Origin: Sophora flavescens
Taxonomy: Eukaryota > Streptophyta > Magnoliopsida > Fabales > Fabaceae
Reading direction: 5' to 3'
Length of the DNA: 64,000 nucleotides
NCBI GenBank assembly: GCA_030762895.1
Contig: CM061063.1
Span: 96,804,210-96,868,209, forward strand
A program made the position numbers and the translations under genes. The notes below the pieces were generated by a model that was not told where the DNA came from, ran no database searches, and saw only the letters and a list, made by a program, of their open reading frames with translations. Positions 11,400 to 22,904 of the stretch are shown here, piece after piece; the first letter of the stretch is position 1; each line of letters begins with the position of its first letter.

Positions 11400-11632
11400 C
11401 CGACAAATTGTTTGAGAAATCCGGAAAGTTTATGCTTTATATAGATGTAGACCAATTTAAGATATGTTTGGGTTGAGGAAAAGGGAGACGAATTGGATAT
11501 TTTAGGTAGATTAGCTTGTTTTGAGGTAAAGTTCTCTTTGGAGCACAATTCACTTCCACTACGACCAACCAATTCGGATACTATTTATATATTCTAAGTA
11601 AATAGTTAAACCAAAAGAATCTTATTATTTTC
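11400..11632. repeat. Repeat shared with the AGO4 flank in copy B
   Basis: A block starting TTGTTTGAGAAATCCGGAAA and running to about 11632 (CTTATTATT) matches 42136-42511, where it has been partly duplicated. In copy B it is followed directly by the AGO4-like retrocopy; here it continues into AT-rich DNA. I do not recognise its origin. Confidence 0.65.
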
Positions 11633-13194
11633 AGGTAATTCTAAATATATAATATAATTTTAATATTAATTTAGATATTGTTATTATAATAAATTTTAGT
11701 AATTACTTTTATTATTATGCTATCTTTGAAAAGTATATAAAATAAGAATTAACTTAATTTTAAAAATATTTACATTTAAAGTGGATATTTAAAAAAAATA
11801 CAATTAGAGTAGATTAGATGTGTACATAAAAAAAAATCCTTAGATGAGAATGGATTATATTTTATTTTAGTTTTAATTATTTAATTAATAATTTTAAATA
11901 TGCTGCAAATGATTGGTAGTGTTAGAGGTGCCAACATAGTTGTGTTGTCTATCATTACAGTGATGTCTTTGCACAACAATTTTGTTTAAAAAAAAGTTAA
12001 GACGACAAAGTAAATTATTTGAGCAAAATGAATATTTAATTTTTATTGTAATCAAAATATAGAAATTTATTCACATAAAAAAATATAGAAATTTATTTTA
12101 AATTATATGAAATTTTATTTTAAAAATTAATTTTATGTTTTATAGGAATTATTTTGTTTTATAATTAAAAAGTTCATTGGAATGCTTTTAAAATATGAAT
12201 TGATTTGATTTTATCCTTTTAATTTAATTTTTACAGTTTGGATTCCACTTAACTTTGATCAGATTTGAGCGGATTTAATTTTATTTTAGTTTTAATTGGT
12301 TAGATTTACAAATTTATCCTTATTTTTTTGTCCTTGACCATGCAAGAGTTGGGATTGGGACCCCAACCACTTGTGCCAACCTCCGTTGGTACAATTTTAT
12401 CCTTATTAGTTAACTCATTAAGTAAATAAATAAATTATTTAAAGAAAATGGATCTTATTATATTAAAATATTCTAAATATAGGTTTTAAATTTCAAAATT
12501 AATTAAAATCTGATCTTTATAATGAATTTTTGGAATTATTTTTTTCGTAATCTAAATTTCTTTGGAAATTTTATGAAATAGGAACTAATTTTATTTGGAA
12601 GAAATTTAAATTTAAATTTTGGATATTTAAAATATATTTTTAATAAAATAATTCACATAACTTGGACCAAATTTTGTTGGACTAAATATGGATTTAGTCT
12701 TAGTTTGTTTAAATTAATAATTTTATCCTTATTTGTTTTCATATTTACATATTATTAGTTTTTTATACTAATTTTACATATTTACATATTATTAGTAATG
12801 GCAATAAAGTAAATTAACTAAAATGATATTATTATTTTTAGGCTATTCAGAATAAATAATTCAATTTGAAAATTAATTTAAAATTTATCATTATAATGAA
12901 TTTTAGGAGTTATTTTAATTCATAATCCATTTTTTTGTGTGGAAATTTTATAAAGTAAGAATTAATCTGATTTTTAAAATTTTAATTATTTAAAAATCCA
13001 ATTACTTCTTGTAAACAAAAATCCAATTACTTATTAAATTTAGTTATATTTTGGTGTATTTATTTAATTTAGTATTTAATTATTTAAATTAATGGTTTGT
13101 AATATTTAAGTTAATAATAAATATTTTAAATTCATTAAACTTAACTAATAGTCAATAAATATTTAAAAATGATCTCATTTGGACAATCTATATT
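11633..13194. other. AT-rich DNA with a LINE tail, first unit of a local tandem duplication
   Basis: No gene. At 11900-11996 (+) there is a bare LINE 3' tail (GCTGCAAATGATTGGTAG, GGTGCCAACATAGTTG, then oligo-A). The stretch 11997-13190 recurs, diverged, at 13590-14560 plus 21975-22300. This points to an old tandem duplication of a unit of about 1.6-1.9 kb. The site 12254-12280 is the empty form of the SINE insertion site at 13918. Confidence 0.55.
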
Positions 13195-13592
13195 ATAGAT
13201 GGAGAAATTGTATGCAACTTTGTAAATATATGAATTTTAGAGTTTCTCATATCTATAGGGAATAGGGAGGGTAACAAATGTGCGGATAAATTGACTGATT
13301 TTGGGATTAAATCCCAATGTTTTCTTGGTGGTATTTGATTCTAGATTTTATTAGTGAAGACTTCTTTAGAAATAGATGGGCTCTTCCTAATTATAGATTT
13401 AGGTGATTAACTTTTTGTTCTAGCTTCATGAGTTTTGGTTTTATGTCCCCCGTGATTTTGTATATTTTATTCTTTTTTCTATTAACAAATTTAGGTATGC
13501 TGCAAATGATTGGTAGGGTTTGAGATGCCGACCTAGTTGGGATCTCCTACTCCTATTGTGATGACTTTGCATGCTTATGTTTGTTGTTTAAA
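13195..13592 (+). mobile_element. 5'-truncated LINE (RNase H end and tail), copy A
   Basis: Translation with small corrections gives FRVSHIYRE and a CADKL-like stretch, the last RNase H motif of plant LINEs (compare HIYRERNSCADGLANYG in the LINE at 14743). A tail with GCTGCAAATGATTGGTAGGG, GATGCCGACCTAGTTGGGAT and an A-rich end follows. The same truncated copy is at 45803-46205, so it predates the A/B duplication. Confidence 0.7.
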
Positions 13593-13640
13593 AATAAAAC
13601 TTATGCTTTATATGGTAGTCAAAATATAGAAGTTTTTCAT

Positions 13641-13642
<2 letters not shown>

Positions 13643-13682
<40 letters not shown>
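13643..13682. repeat. (AT)n microsatellite
   Basis: About 40 bp of AT dinucleotides. The counterpart at 46248-46259 in copy B is only about 12 bp long, so the tract has changed length since the duplication. Confidence 0.9.
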
Positions 13683-13685
<3 letters not shown>

Positions 13686-13917
13686 GTAATTTTAAAATTA
13701 TTTGAAATCTTAACTTTAAAAATAATTTTTTGAAAAAAAAAACTTTTAATTTAATTTTGGGAATTATAGGAATTATTTTGATTTATAGTTAATAAATTCA
13801 TTGGAAAGTTTCTAAAATAGGAATTGATTAGATTTTATATTCCATTTAATTTAAAATTTGGTAGCACCAATTTTATTTTTATAATTCGGAATCCACTTAA
13901 CTTTGATCAGATTTGAG

Positions 13918-14155
13918 GAGATTGATATAGGTACGAAGTATCCACCAGCGTTAGCAGTGAATAAACTCCGTTGGGAAACCTGTTGGGCACACAAGGTGGG
14001 TTCTCCCCTCCCAACCAAGTTTTCTTCATACTCAAGAGTCAAGATTCGAACCCCCGACCACTTGTTTAAGGTGTCCAACTCCCTTACCACTTGGACCAAC
14101 CCACATGTTGGTAAACTGAGACTCGAACCCTGCCACGTTCGGGGAACGCACGACA
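13918..14155 (-). mobile_element. tRNA-derived SINE (copy A)
   Basis: On the minus strand, TGGTCCAAGTGG (14088-14099) fits a pol III A box and GGGTTCGAATC (14045-14055) a B box, in the right order and spacing. A second B-box-like GGGTTCGAGTC lies upstream near 14113-14123, so the head may be dimeric. The insertion is flanked by TTGAG (13913-13917 and 14156-14160). A related unoccupied site is at 12254-12280. It is not a functional tRNA gene, since no cloverleaf closes around the boxes. The same insertion is at 46494-46730. Confidence 0.65.
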
Positions 14156-14742
14156 TTGAGCGGATTTAATTTATTCTACTTTTTATTGCTTAAAGTTATA
14201 AATTTTCCTTATTAGTTAATTTATTTACATATTATAAGTTAAAAATAAAATTATTTAAAGAAAATGAACATTATTAATTTATAATATTCTAAATAAGTAT
14301 TTTAAAGTTTAAAATTATTTAAATCTTATCTTTATAATGAATTTTAGTAATTATTTTGATTCTTAATCTAAATTATCTTTTGATACAAATTAATGTTATT
14401 TTAAAGAAATTTAAATTTTATATATTTAAAATAAGTTGTAAACTTGGACTAGATTTGATTGGACTTAATTTAGTTTTAGTTTCGTCAAATTAATAATTTT
14501 ATCCTTGTTAGTAATTTTCTTATCTACATATTTTTACTAATGTAAATAAAGTAAATTAAATTTTTTTTTAATAAAAGGCTATGGCATGCTAAGGCATCAC
14601 TATTGAAGAAGGCATCTCAACTAGGTTGGCACCCCAACTTCTAACAATCATTTGCTGCAAGCCAACATGAAATTGAAGATAAAAAAGAATGCGAAGGATA
14701 GCATGGGGGGACAAAAAACCAAAACCCATGAGAAAAAAACAA

Positions 14743-15488
14743 TCAACTAAACCTATAGTTGGGCAGGCCTATCCTATTACGAAAAGACTCATCCCTAATA
14801 AAGTCAGGGACATTGTCCCACAAGTTAAAACAATGACTAGCTACACCATAATTAGCTAAACCATCTGCACAACTATTTCTTTCCCTGTAAATGTGAGTAA
14901 CCCGAAAGTTCATGCTTCTACAAAGGGCTTTGCAATTTTCCCATCTATTATGAAGCTGCCATGGGACTTTCCTGTTAAAAATGAAAGCATCAACCACCAC
15001 CTTTGAATCACATTCAAGCCACAACGAGGACCAACCCTTTTGCTGGGCATGTTCAATTCCCATCATTGCTGCTAAAAATTCTACATGAAGAGATGAAACT
15101 ATACCAAGGAAAGCCGAAAAAACAGCCCAAGACTCTCCCATTAGAATCCATAAATATGCCTCCAACAGCAGCATACCCTGGACAACCCTTAGCTGATCCA
15201 TCAGAGTTGCACTTTATCCAACCAATCGTAGGAGGGAGCCAATCCACTTGTTTAATGCCATCCGCTTTAGGAGCATGACAGTCCACAAAAAAGAACTTGA
15301 TTACCTTAAAATCCTCCATTGAATTGTTTGCAGTCCCTTTGGACAATGAGCCAGCTAGGTGAGTATGTGCCATGATGAGACTGATGACATGCCTGGATGA
15401 TAAAATCTTTTTCCTGAATTTTACACTATTTATGCAAAGCCATATGCCCGAGATTGTATTGATGATAGCAGCCAAGACTATGTCCCTA
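14743..15488 (-). pseudogene. LINE ORF2 C-terminus: RNase H-like domain
   Basis: This is the part of the LINE polyprotein downstream of the E2 insertion. It reads from a linker (AAIINTISGIWLCINSVKF) into an RNase H-like domain of the plant LINE type: CNSDGSAKG with the first Asp, an AAMMGIEHA segment with the Glu, LECDSKVVVDAF, and HIYRERNSCADGLANYG. A frameshift lies at about 15060-15130, where two frames overlap. The terminal stop is at 14743. In such elements this domain helps remove RNA during target-primed synthesis. Confidence 0.85.
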
Positions 15489-15493
15489 CCTTG

Positions 15494-18400
15494 TGTAACA
15501 CCCCCCCCCCCCCCCCTTGGGCATTACTTACGTAACACATGCGGAATTTAAATTAAAAGATAATTTCTTTGGTGCTTTGGAAAATAATTTATATAAGTAC
15601 ATAAGTGTCTGAAATTGGGTATAAAAATTTTGTCACGACTCCTAAGCCTTGATCGGCACACAGACTTACTATCATAGTATGGCAAGCCTATTTAATTTAA
15701 AGAATATACTTGAATAAAAGCTAGCAGTTTACAAAAATTTCGACAGAGTCTCCTCTGTAATTCGGACATCCCAGGTAAAAGAACACCTGCTAAAATAATT
15801 ACATTTTCATTCCAGAATTCCAGTTACACCAAATTCCACCAGGCAGCAATATATAAAATAATAGTTATAATCATAAGCTTTACAAGACCAAAGGAAAAGT
15901 TTAAGTTTTCATTCAAAAGATAGGCTCTCCGAGCCATAAACATTCCCTTTTAAAATAAAGGCTCTCTGAGCCATACTCATACATACTTATCAAAAATAAT
16001 CTAAGTCTCAAACCCTAAGCTGGTCATTCTAAAAGTTATTCCTGAGGAAAACTCACGTGATCATTCCACAATCAAATACTTCATCAGACAACTAGATCTA
16101 AGTCTTTAAGTGACTTAGGAAGACTCCTCTGCACTATCGGTACTAAAGTACCCAAGGTACAATAGCGAACTAGAAGAAACCTGAAATATTTGTAAGGGTG
16201 AGATACCGACAAATGGATATATCACACAACAACCATATACATGACACATACATCACATAATCATATAAGTATTTAAACCATGCATATACATAACATAACA
16301 GTGTTATATATAAGGGTCTCAAACCCGCACAGGCAACCTTTGAAAATATGCATGGCACTTCTATATCAGGCTCTAACCTAATCTCATGAGATATAACCAC
16401 CGTTTTCCACTGGAGAAAAATTAGAGTTGGTCAATCTCTAGCCCACCGGGCAGTTGCCTCCTTACCCTCATGCATTTAAGGTCTCAGGACGAGCAACGTC
16501 ACATGTGCCTCTGAACTCGGTTTACATGGACAGACTCCCAGATACCACCTTGTATCTGATATGTAAGAAATGCACGTCTGCCTGGGGAAATGCACATGAG
16601 AAAATATTTTATTTAAAAGGTTTTCTTTGTGTTCATTCTTTTTCGCTATCGCAGCTCAAAGCTAACGACTTAATCATCATTTCCCCATCACTTGAAAACT
16701 TAGGAACATAGGACACACAGTCCGAATGCTCAATCACAACGCCCGAGACCGATGCACCAGTCCTAGGCTTGTGGTAGTAGAAAACAATATTCACCTTTAC
16801 CAATGTTCATCACAATGTGGTTAGGACACACAGTCCACAACAACACGATTAGGACACACAGTCCACAACAACGAAATCAGAATGCACTGTCCTCGATTTC
16901 GAGAATTGGACTCTCAGTCCAGAACATCATGAATAGGACTCATGGTCCCGAATTAACACTGATCCAAGATCACGTGCATATAACTGAATACTAGAGGCGA
17001 CGTCTCGCGTACTAGATTCTCTTTCTCAAGTATTTATTTTTCGTTCAGTGAAAATCAAATTCAAAACCGAATCCTCGATAACCTATCCAGGCTATCGGAA
17101 AGTTTCTAAAATATTTAGGAAAGCATTTTCTTTGAAAATCTTTTATAAAGCATCTTTGAAATACTTTTATCTTTGAAATATTTCCCCCAATAGGATATTG
17201 CCAAATAATCTTGAAAGTTTTCACTTGAAGACACATAGTTCGAAAAGGATTTTTCTCTTGTAAAACAATAGTTCACCAAAACCATTTCAACATTTAAAAC
17301 AAGTACTTTAAGTTAATGAGCTTTTGGAAAAGAACACCAATCCCTTCATCTTCAAGGCTTATTAAGGTTTTTAATCCTTATAACAGTTGAGCACAGACAC
17401 AAGTCTGGCTTAGCAAACTTTCAATCAACAGCAGTATATATTATCAGTTCAATGCTAATATCACAGTTGAAAGCAGTTCATCACGGATATGCATCATGAC
17501 ATTTAGAACAAGTACAGTCCAACATCAGATAGTAGCATAACAGTTCAAGTACATTAGATAACCAAGTAAGCTCAATCAACATGTAAATATCTAGTTAATC
17601 ACATACACACATGCATACAGTTATTGAATATCCCTTGGTAAACTCCCCTTACCTTTGAATACAAGTAAAGGATCCTCGTCTTAATAGTCACGTTAGCTCA
17701 TATCTACTCCCTCAAGCAAACATAGTCGTGTCAAACGTCTCAGAGAGGGAATCCAACAACGCGCAACAACCATAAATCAAGAAATCAATTACACATGATC
17801 AAACACACATTCTAATTTGATCTAAACACTTAACCTTATTACCAAACAAGGTCATTTTCAAAGAAAATCATGTTTGAAGCTTACGCTTCACAATACCCTT
17901 TTAGGAAACTTTGTTTTGATTAAAGGATCATGAAATAGAACTTTGAATCATCAATTAAGAGTCCTAATTGCACTAAATCATAATTATTTTCACAAAAACA
18001 GAATCAAATTCAATTAAAATCAAATTGGGGTTTTGAATCTGAGTAAAGGAAGTGAGAAAACCACTTACCCAAGGAAAAAGGCAAGCTTATGGTGGTGCTG
18101 TGGTGGTCGAAGCGGCGGCGGACGGTGGTTGACACGACGGTTCATTTTCTGTGAACACCAAAAAGAGAGAGATAGGGTAAGACCAAAGGAAATGAGAAGA
18201 AGGAGGTTGGAAGGAACTCACAGGGTGGAAACCACCACAAAAACCGGCGGCTTCGCGGCGGAGCTCGGCCAAATCGTGCGTTCGGAGCTCGGCTGGCGGC
18301 GGTTGTTGTGCAGGTCGCGACTGGCGGGGTTGAGCGGCGCGCGGTTGTGCAGAGTGGAGGAGGTGAGACTTTAGGTTTTGAAGTTGTGGGGAGTAGAAGA

Positions 18401-19276
18401 GAAAAGAAGGGTGTTATGCTGAGGAAGAAGAAAAGAGAAAGAAGAAAAAGAAAAGAAAGAGAGAAGAAGAAAGCAGCAGCAGAGAAGGAGAAAGAAAGAA
18501 AAGAAAAAGAGAAAAAGAGAGAAGAAGAAAAGGGGACAGTCGAAAGGAAGAAAAAAGAAAAAGGAAAAGAGAAAAAGAAAGAAAGAGAAAAGGAGAAAGA
18601 GAAAAAGAAAGAAAAAGAAGCAGAGAAAGGGAACGAGAAAGAAAGAAGAAGAAAAAGAAAGAAAGAGAAAAGGAGAAAAAGAAGAAAGAGAAAAAGAAGA
18701 AAAGAAAGAAAGAGAAAAAGAAAAAGCAGAGAAGAAAAGAAAAAGTGAGGGAGAGGCATCGAGAGAGAGAAGGAAAAGTGAGAAAGTTGGGTTTTAAGTT
18801 AATTAATTAGTAATAGGTACAAAATGAGTGATAAAATATTAAGCCCAAAATAAACATGTTTTTACTTTTTGGAATCTAAAAATAAAGATTGATAAAGATA
18901 TGATTTCGAAATTCAAATTAGAATAATGATTAATAGTTGGACTGATCAACTAAGAAAATACTCGGTCCAAAATTTAATCTCCGATTAAGGTCAAACCAGT
19001 TTATTTTCAACTCTAAAATTAAATTGAATGAAAATATGAAAATGCTTTTCTCTTAAACAGATTATTTAAAATATTTTTCTGTACTGGTAATAATAGTGAC
19101 AATAACGTAAATTATTGTCTAATAAACGTGCATTCACTGAAATAAGTCAGTGCTAACGCACCCAATAAAATAATTTGAAGAGAGTAATTTAATTACTCAA
19201 ACTAAACCACATAACAAAATAAACTTAACATCCAAATAAAACAATTAATCATAGGTGTAAAAACTAGGGTGTTACA
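15494..19276 (-). mobile_element. 3' LTR of element E2 (3783 bp)
   Basis: On the minus strand it begins TGTAACACCCTAGTTTTTAC (from 19276 leftward) and ends with a G-run and TGTTACA at 15494. A tract of about 16 C at 15501-15516 lies inside the end. The target-site copy CCTTG is at 15489-15493. Downstream (from 19277) comes the inverted polypurine tract. This is the 'Y-type' LTR, whose U3 half differs from E1 but whose other half is related. GC-rich (18080-18370) and GA-rich (18406-18775) patches lie in the upstream third. Confidence 0.9.
18406..18775 (+). repeat. GA-rich purine tract inside the LTR
   Basis: About 370 bp of almost uninterrupted purines on the + strand (AAGAAGAAAAGAGAAAGAAG-like). 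Long open frames on both strands here are low-complexity Lys/Glu or Phe/Ser/Leu strings and not genes. Shorter versions lie at about 50930-51000 and 55845-55925 in related LTRs. Confidence 0.85.
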
Positions 19277-20423
19277 TTACTACGCCTCTTAAAAAAATTT
19301 CGTCCTCGAAATTTCGTAGCTCAAAACTAAACAGGATTTTGTAATCACACCTTAACCCTAAAATCTTACTTTGTATTCTCGTCGCTTCATTCCTTTCATC
19401 TACAACTCTATAACAAGATCGATTCTTATGTCAATCTATTTATCCTTTAACTACATCTGAGCCTGAGTTGCACATGATAAACTTCAAGCCAAGAACCTAA
19501 GAAATTCAATCTTCTTATTGAAATTGAACCTTACCACATCCAACATAGTCTGTTCTCTTCTTAATTCCTCTCGAATATTTTGCCTGCTTCGATTTCATAT
19601 CCTTCATTTGCCTTTCATTTTCAATTTAGTTCTCAAGCCCCGTTAGTATCCCTGGTTTAAGAAATTTCCCATGCACATCTACCCTATTGTCCAAGGAAAA
19701 TACACAACTCCTAACAATTCCTCCATCTGAAGATATAGCTCTATCACTTATGCAAGGAAGTGCTTGTATCATATCTGCACTTATCTTATATATCTGCAGC
19801 TGAGAAAAGAGATTATAAAATAGAGTTTCTCTAAGGCCATTACCCCTAGGAGCTGCACCAAAGCAAAGCCAAGAAATCCAGGTGGACACTCCCCAATGGC
19901 AAATCTTGGATTTTAAAATGTCCAGTTTCTACTATGGATCATCAACCACATATTTACCAGAATAAGACCTCAATGATTATAAACATTTCACCATAACTTA
20001 TCACACTCGAAAGACATAATCAAAACTTAATCACTTCTTGCCTCAAAATTTATCCACTAGCAAAACTTCCTCAACACTTTATCCTCACGACGAATATCAA
20101 GTTCAACCTTAACTCTATCACATATATCAACTTTCAACCCTAAGCACACAATTGTTGTCTTAGTTTCCTTTGAACATATTCCACCACTCCGAATTATATT
20201 ATATTCATTCATTTCAATCTTAAAGAACACGATTACATTCCTCCATGCAACTACAACCAAAAGGAATCACCTCAGTTTGAATTATCCAAAATCATAATTC
20301 TTAAACTTTTCTAACAGCTTAGTTTCACTCAAGAACTTCTCTTTACTATTTCCGTTCAACTTTAGGAAAACTACCATATATATTCTTCCGTTAATCCTCG
20401 GACTTACTAAGTCAACATTAACC
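19277..20423 (-). mobile_element. Internal remnant of E2 with polypurine tract
   Basis: It begins with the inverted GAGGACGAAATTT motif and purine tract (19277-19315) and matches 57619-58735 of E4 closely. Minus-strand frames at 19626-19889 and 20057-20260 have diverged counterparts in E4 (57923-58198, 58528-58734). I cannot assign them to a known domain, and they lie near the 3' end of the internal region. gag, RT and integrase are all missing. Confidence 0.75.
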
Positions 20424-20607
20424 ATAGTGACAATAACGTAAATTATTGTCTAATAAACATGCATTCACTGAAATAAGTCAGTGCTAACGTACCCAATAAA
20501 ATAATTTGAAGAGAGTAATTTAATTACTCAAACTAAACCACATAACAAAATAAACTTAACATCCAAATAAAACAATTAATCATAGGTGTAAAAACTAGGG
20601 TGTTACA
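20424..20607 (-). mobile_element. 5' LTR of E2 reduced to 184 bp
   Basis: This repeats 19093-19276, the U3 start of the LTR, and ends in TGTTACA at 20607 followed by target-site copy CCTTG (20608-20612). At 20424-20426 the bases ATA are shared by both partners: internal ACCATA joins LTR ATAGTGACAA. This points to one deletion through microhomology that removed about 3.6 kb of 5' LTR plus the adjoining internal region, including the PBS. Confidence 0.85.
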
Positions 20608-20612
20608 CCTTG

Positions 20613-21971
20613 ACTACTGCTGAATCTACTACAGCTGTCAAACAAACAGGCAATAGAGGAAGTGTTTAGTGCATAGTTCAAAGCATTGCCAAGCCAAGTC
20701 CATAGATCAGATGAGAAACTGCAGCTAAGGAAAACATGATCCGTCGTCTCCTCAGTTTCATAACACAGTGGGCAAATAGAGACAACGACACAACCCCTAG
20801 CTCTGAGGTTATCATCAGTTGGCATTTTTGAATGCATCAATCTCCAAACTTATAAGCTTCCTTGAGAGACAAGCTACCTGTATCTGAAGAACACCAAACT
20901 CTCTGATCTAGGCCAGCTTCAATAGGGATAGTTACTTTCTTCATCTCATCCAAAAGAGTAGGGAATCTAGATTGAAGTTCAAGAGGAAGGAACCAATTGC
21001 CATCGATAATAAAGTCCTGAACTCTAGCAGACAATAAGTTCTGCATGGGAGGAGGAATGCTAAGGAGATCGACAACAGAAGTTGCATTGTTTAACCATCT
21101 ATCCCTCCAAAAACTAATCTCGTCACCCTCTCCAAGGATCCATGAGGAGTTTTGCTCAATTACCTCAAAATAGCTCCTGATACCAGGCCAAATGGAAGAC
21201 CTGACATAGGAAACTGAAGGCACACCCTTTCTAAAGAACCTAGATCTGCAAAGAACAGCCCAGTCTTCATTAGTAGTGGAGACATTCCAACTCAACTATA
21301 ACATTGCAGCTTCATTGACAGATCTTATTGACCTGAGGCCTAAGCCACCTTCCTCTACGGGTCTGCACAGCCTTTTCCAGGAAACAGTAACAATTTTTGG
21401 GGAGTGGATGCAGCCTGACCATATGAAGTTCCTCAACCATTTGTCAATAGTCTTTAACAGAGCTATAGGCCAGCTATAAATTTGGAAACTATACAGTAGC
21501 ATTCCTCCAATTACAGATTTTACCAGCTCTAATCTGCCCATAATTGAAAGCAACGAACCCTTCCAAGCTGCAAGTTTGGCTTTAATCTTATCAGCAATCG
21601 GCTATAAGTGAACCACTTTGGGTTTCCCTTTGAAGATTGGAACACCTAAATAGTAAAAAGGAAGCTGTCCTTGTTTGAAACCGAGAATTTCTTTGATTTC
21701 CACTAACCTTCTAGCAGAAATAGCACCAAAGATAAAATTTGCACTTGTCAAGACTTAACCTTTGGCCGAGATGTTTCAAAGATATTCAGCAAACAAGGTC
21801 ATTAGATTCCCCAAACCTTTTTTGGACCCCTTGCAAAATACCATTATATCATCAGCATAGAAAATGTGAGAGGGAGTCTTGCAGTATTTTGGACCAGCCA
21901 TATGATGTACTTTACCAACTTCCATTAAAGAGGAGATACTTCTACTAAGGACCTCTTCAGCCATGCAAAAA
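20613..21971 (-). pseudogene. LINE ORF2 reverse transcriptase and zinc-binding region
   Basis: This is the upstream part of the split LINE. Reading leftward: FCMAEEVLSRSI and the catalytic YADD (in HIFYADDIMVFC, near 21860), a thumb/connection region (MLSIMGRLELVKSVIGG, WLRNFIWSG), GEGDEISFWRDRWL, then the zinc-binding segment CPLCYETEETTDHVFLSCSF (near 20745-20790). At least three frame breaks (near 21700, 21296 and 20840) separate the pieces. Everything before RT motif B is missing. The frame is cut at 20613 by E2 and continues at 15488. Confidence 0.87.
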
Positions 21972-22487
21972 TAAACGATTCTTATTATTTTTAAGCTATC
22001 GAGAATAAATAATTCAGTTTGAAAATTAAGTGAAATGTTATCATTATAATGAATTTTAAGAATTTCCAAATTCATAATTCAAATTTTTTGGAAATTTTAT
22101 GAGATAACAATTAATCTTATTTTAAAAAATTTAATTATTTAAAATTCCGATTACTTTTTTTTAACTCAAAAATTCCAATTACTTAATATCAGTTATATTT
22201 GAGTGTATTTGTTCGTTTTAATTTCAATTTTCAGTTTTAATTAATTTTAATTAAATTTTTTTGGTACACTAATTTATTAATTTAATCTAACCATTCATGC
22301 TCCTTTTGTGTGTGTCTTTTTGTTTCACTTCCACTTTATAGGTAGATTTTTAATTATTCACTTTCACTTTCCCTCATTTGTCAAAAACGACTCTAAGTTT
22401 TGTCAAAATAAAAAACGACACTAAGTTCTATCTTCTTCCAAAACAAAACAAAAATGGCTCTAACCAGGAGGCGTGAAGGTCATCAAG
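21972..22487. other. AT-rich flank shared with copy B
   Basis: No gene. It matches 47150-47648. Short motifs such as TTTGTCAAAAACGACTCTAAG near 22378-22395 are doubled locally. Confidence 0.65.
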
Positions 22488-22893
22488 GCAGGGTCCGTTT
22501 GGTTTAGATTTTGATAAAATAGATTTTGAAGAATAGATTTTGAAGGAATTGATTTTAATAGAATTGATTTTGAAAAAATTGATTTGTGTTTGGTAATGAT
22601 ATGTTGCAAAAGTGAGTTTAAAAGAATGATTTGTGTTTGGATGATAAAATTAAATTCACTTTTGTTGTGTAAATATAAAGAATTTGTGGGTCCCACACCC
22701 ATAATAAATTCTACTCAACGAAAAGCTAGAAGTTCTTGCTTCCACCATAATCAATTGTACCCACCCTGGAATCAATTATTTTCAATGTAATTTTGTAACC
22801 AAACACATGAATAATGCTTAAACTTGATTTGGAACGGTACAAACGGAATTTTGGATCCCAAACTACAGTTTCCTACTGCAAACCAAACGGGCA
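22488..22893. mobile_element. Candidate TIR MITE (copy A)
   Basis: About 405 bp bounded by imperfect inverted ends, GGGTCCGTTTGGTTT at the left and AAACCAAACGGGC at the right. Inside, the left part is an array of GAATTGATTTT-like units. The same element is at 51501-51922. Its right arm (22800-22893) is an inverted copy of 29797-29870, so a second, possibly truncated, element of the family stands next to it. TSDs are not convincing; superfamily unassigned. Confidence 0.45.
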
Positions 22894-22904
22894 TGCAGTA
22901 GTTG

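Larger units (their letters stand above)
14561..21971 (-). mobile_element. LINE split by LTR element E2
   Basis: A minus-strand, 5'-truncated LINE runs from about 21971 (just before RT motif FCMAEEVLSR) through 20613, is interrupted by E2 (15494-20607), and resumes at 15488 to its A-tail at 14561-14570. Copy B has the uninterrupted site near 47140 (AGTAAATTAATTAAATAAAC), so the LINE arrived after the duplication. The 3' tail carries the same GGTTGGCACC / GGCATGCTAAGGCATC signature (read on +) as the other LINE copies here. Confidence 0.87.

Noticed and set aside
14040..14125. A functional tRNA gene
   Set aside because: A and B boxes are present but no cloverleaf with acceptor stem and anticodon loop can be drawn. 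It is a SINE head.
15501..15516. A regulatory or structural poly-C tract
   Set aside because: The E2 LTR end is naturally C-rich. The exact number of Cs is likely slippage or sequencing error, and no further meaning is supported.
16800..16960. CRISPR-like regularly spaced repeats (GGACACACAGTCC)
   Set aside because: Eukaryotic LTR minisatellite. Units are contiguous and degenerate, and unique spacers are absent.
18142..18759. 205-codon minus-strand frame and 146-codon plus-strand frame over the same DNA
   Set aside because: Pure low-complexity Phe/Ser/Leu and Lys/Glu/Arg strings from a GA-rich tract in the LTR, without domain or start context.
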